Source of the DNA: Chloroflexota bacterium | GTDB taxonomy: Bacteria; Chloroflexota; Anaerolineae; Promineifilales; Promineifilaceae | Assembly: GCA_024223125.1 (NCBI GenBank) | Contig: JAAEOP010000623.1 | Coordinates: forward strand, 1 to 24,716 | Length of the DNA stretch: 24,716 nt | Reading direction: 5' to 3' | The notes under the pieces: model-generated | Seen by the model: only the letters and a program-made list of their open reading frames with translations | Told to the model about the DNA's origin: nothing | The model's database searches: none | Translations under genes and position numbers: made by a program | Part shown: piece after piece, positions 23,255 through 24,716 of the stretch | Position numbering within the stretch: position 1 is the stretch's first letter | Layout: each line of letters starts with the position of its first letter

Positions 23255-23908
23255 CTATTCCTGAGAACAGCCATCCTGAGTGCATGTGATCTTGTCGTAT
23301 CCTCTTTCATTGAAGTTGCACGTTTGATGATGATCCAATTCAATCCATTTTTCCTCGAAATAACTAATGTTGTAAAGGTCAGCCGCAGAATGAAAGTTCC
23401 CTCCACCCGCTACTTTCATTGAAATAGTTATATTTAACGGGCCGTGTAGCAAGAATGCAACACATCTTGTTTCTTCTGGTGGAGCATTTATAAACTCTTG
23501 AAATCTATCTGCCGCTCCAACAACAAATTCATTTTGCAATAACGATATGTTACAGCTACCTGCATCTGGCCCGATCCAGGTGAAGTTCCTGCCTTCAATA
23601 TCCATATTACTATCGCACGAAATCCATAAATTTGATTCTTCTCCGTTTCTGATCGAGGGCTCTTGTAGTGATAGTTCCGTTGTGGGAGTTAGAGAAGGTT
23701 TTACTGTTGGAACGAAAGAGGGCGTTGCACCGAGGGGGATAGTTGTGGGTGTATCTTCAAGTGGCTGAATTGATGTCGGAAGTAAAGATCGGCTAGTAGC
23801 ATCTTTAGTAGATACAAGTTCGGTAATTTCTACTGCCTTCTGTGTTGCTTCTAACTGAAGTTTTTCTTGTTCTAGCATGACCTTTGCACATGCTCTGAAC
23901 AATTGCAT
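23255..23908 (-). CDS. Hypothetical Thr/Pro-rich protein, probably 5'-truncated
   Basis: A 217-residue frame of unrecognised family. Residues about 13-35 are a charged helix (LEQEKLQLEATQKAVEITEL). About 45-85 is a Ser/Thr/Pro linker (PTTIPLGATPSFVPTVKPSL) of the kind that joins an anchor to an extracellular domain. About 90-217 is a compact domain with Cys, Gly and Trp residues (NLWISCDSNMD, FTWIGPDAGSC, TRCVAFLLHGPLN, YDKITCTQDGC). Six or more Cys suggest disulfides outside the cell, yet no signal peptide or membrane helix is present. Codons 1-12 (MQLFRACAKVML) coincide exactly with the left arm of a fold-back element ending at 23873. There is no ribosome site, and a TAG stands six codons upstream. 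I infer that the element replaced the original 5' end, so this may be a pseudogene. Confidence 0.5.
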   Translation of the reverse strand: MQLFRACAKVMLEQEKLQLEATQKAVEITELVSTKDATSRSLLPTSIQPLEDTPTTIPLGATPSFVPTVKPSLTPTTELSLQEPSIRNGEESNLWISCDSNMDIEGRNFTWIGPDAGSCNISLLQNEFVVGAADRFQEFINAPPEETRCVAFLLHGPLNITISMKVAGGGNFHSAADLYNISYFEEKWIELDHHQTCNFNERGYDKITCTQDGCSQE

Positions 23909-24071
23909 AACTGGAAATACAATGTGCTAAATTGCGCCAAACAGCACGTTATGACAAGTGAATTTGATATTTTTAGGCCATTTTTGCTTGATTCGATTAA
24001 CATAACAGTGTGAAAGCGTCCGATATTTTCCAGTTATGCAATTAAAATTTTGACGTGCAAAGGTCATGCTA
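23873..24071. mobile_element. 199-bp fold-back element with split 17-11-17 inverted arms
   Basis: The left arm is TAGCATGACCTTTGCAC (23873-23889), 11 unmatched bases, then AATTGCATAACTGGAAA (23901-23917). The right arm is the exact complement in reverse order: TTTCCAGTTATGCAATT (24027-24043), 11 unmatched bases, GTGCAAAGGTCATGCTA (24055-24071). Both 17-bp blocks are perfect and equally spaced. About 110 bp of AT-rich sequence lies between, without coding capacity. No flanking target duplication was seen. It resembles a non-autonomous mobile element. Confidence 0.7.
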
Positions 24072-24125
24072 ACAGCCTACGAATCTTCGTTTTGAATTTC
24101 CCATGACGCACCTTACCCAAAATCA

Positions 24126-24716
24126 TTATGAAGCCGGAGGCTTCACGGCCGCATCATACATACCATCCAACCAATCCTCATACTTCTCTTCCACAACGCG
24201 CCGTTTGAGTTTGAGGGTGGGGGTCAACATGTCGTTTTCCACGCTCACTTCTTCCGGTAGGATGCGGAAATATTTGATCTGCTCATAGCGGGCCAGATAT
24301 TGGTTGGCTTCATCTACGATGGCTTGAACCAGGGGGTGTACGGCCGTATCCCCGCTCAACTCCTCGTAAGACATGGCCCCTTTACCTTGCTCATCGGCCC
24401 ATATCTGAATGGTTTCCGGGTCCAGAGTGATGAGCGCTACCAGATATTTGCGTTTGTCCCCATGTACCATTGCCTGGCTGATAAGGGGGCTGTGCATCAG
24501 TAAGTTTTCGATATGGGCCGGAGCGACATTTTTGCCCCCGGCCGTGACAATAATATTCTTCTTGCGGTCTGTAATACGCAGATAGCCGTCCTCGTCCAGT
24601 TCGCCAATGTCGCCGCTGCAGAACCAGCCGTCGGCCGTAAACGCATGGCGCGTCGCGGTCGGGTTTTTGTAATATTCAGTGAAGACGCCAGGGCCTTTGA
24701 GCAATATTTCGCCATC
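24126..24716 (-). CDS. Long-chain acyl-CoA synthetase (AMP-binding), C-terminal part
   Basis: The frame enters from the window's right edge (first visible residues DGEILLKGPGVF) and ends at TAA 24126, giving 197 C-terminal residues of an adenylate-forming enzyme. Conserved motifs of the family are visible: GWFCSGDIGELDEDGYLRIT, then DRKKNIIVTAGGKNVAPAHI (hinge and C-terminal domain start), and near the end LTPTLKLKRRVV, which carries the catalytic Lys. The TPT-KLKRR ending is typical of the FadD15/FAA1-like long-chain group, which activates fatty acids to acyl-CoA via acyl-AMP at the membrane. The N-terminal AMP-binding half is outside the window. Downstream lies the fold-back element. No start can be assigned. 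Chain-length preference is unknown. Confidence 0.93.
   Translation of the reverse strand, partial: DGEILLKGPGVFTEYYKNPTATRHAFTADGWFCSGDIGELDEDGYLRITDRKKNIIVTAGGKNVAPAHIENLLMHSPLISQAMVHGDKRKYLVALITLDPETIQIWADEQGKGAMSYEELSGDTAVHPLVQAIVDEANQYLARYEQIKYFRILPEEVSVENDMLTPTLKLKRRVVEEKYEDWLDGMYDAAVKPPAS

Overview
The window looks like a chromosomal piece of a Chloroflexota bacterium, probably of the Anaerolineae type. I infer this from lipoproteins with Thr/Pro-rich linkers, a lipid-anchored MalE, a Thermotoga/Chloroflexi-like amylase, a giant double-VWA membrane protein, a DUF3179 lipoprotein, and intergenic palindromic repeats. The lineage call is an inference and no marker gene is present. The most striking genome-wide signature is the palindromic octamer ACGGCCGT, which I count by eye about 44 times (well under one expected by chance).

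Layout. 1-7504 (all minus strand) is a starch/maltodextrin cluster. In transcription order it runs: MarR-family regulator, lipoprotein MalE, hairpin terminator/attenuator, MalF, MalG, lipoprotein alpha-amylase, an inverted-repeat element, and a second GH13 enzyme cut by the window edge. MalE carries a very long Ala/Glu spacer after its lipid-anchor Cys and an X25-like starch-associated domain at its C terminus. With the lipid-anchored amylase this suggests a cell-surface system that captures starch, cuts it and imports the products. No ATPase (MalK/MsmX) gene is in the cluster. The 6.7 kb cluster is almost free of the ACGGCCGT octamer.

7708-16609 holds housekeeping or accessory genes: an S9 prolyl-oligopeptidase-family peptidase, a serine hydrolase of the beta-lactamase class C family, a class I aminotransferase, a PqqB-like metallo-beta-lactamase-fold protein, a DUF3179 lipoprotein, an ATP-grasp enzyme and an unrecognised 171-residue protein. 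A 93-bp MITE-like element with a perfect 8-bp target duplication lies at 12333-12425.

16640-21995 holds an array of five GGGAT half-sites, an extended -10 promoter, a membrane histidine-kinase-like protein whose phospho-acceptor His is replaced by Pro, and directly downstream a 972-982-residue double-VWA membrane protein.

22010-24716 is more accessory in character: an Rpn-type PD-(D/E)XK nuclease with a leaderless-type promoter, an orphan Thr/Pro-rich protein whose first 12 codons lie inside a 199-bp fold-back element, and the C-terminal part of a long-chain acyl-CoA synthetase that runs off the window. No tRNA, rRNA or CRISPR array was seen.
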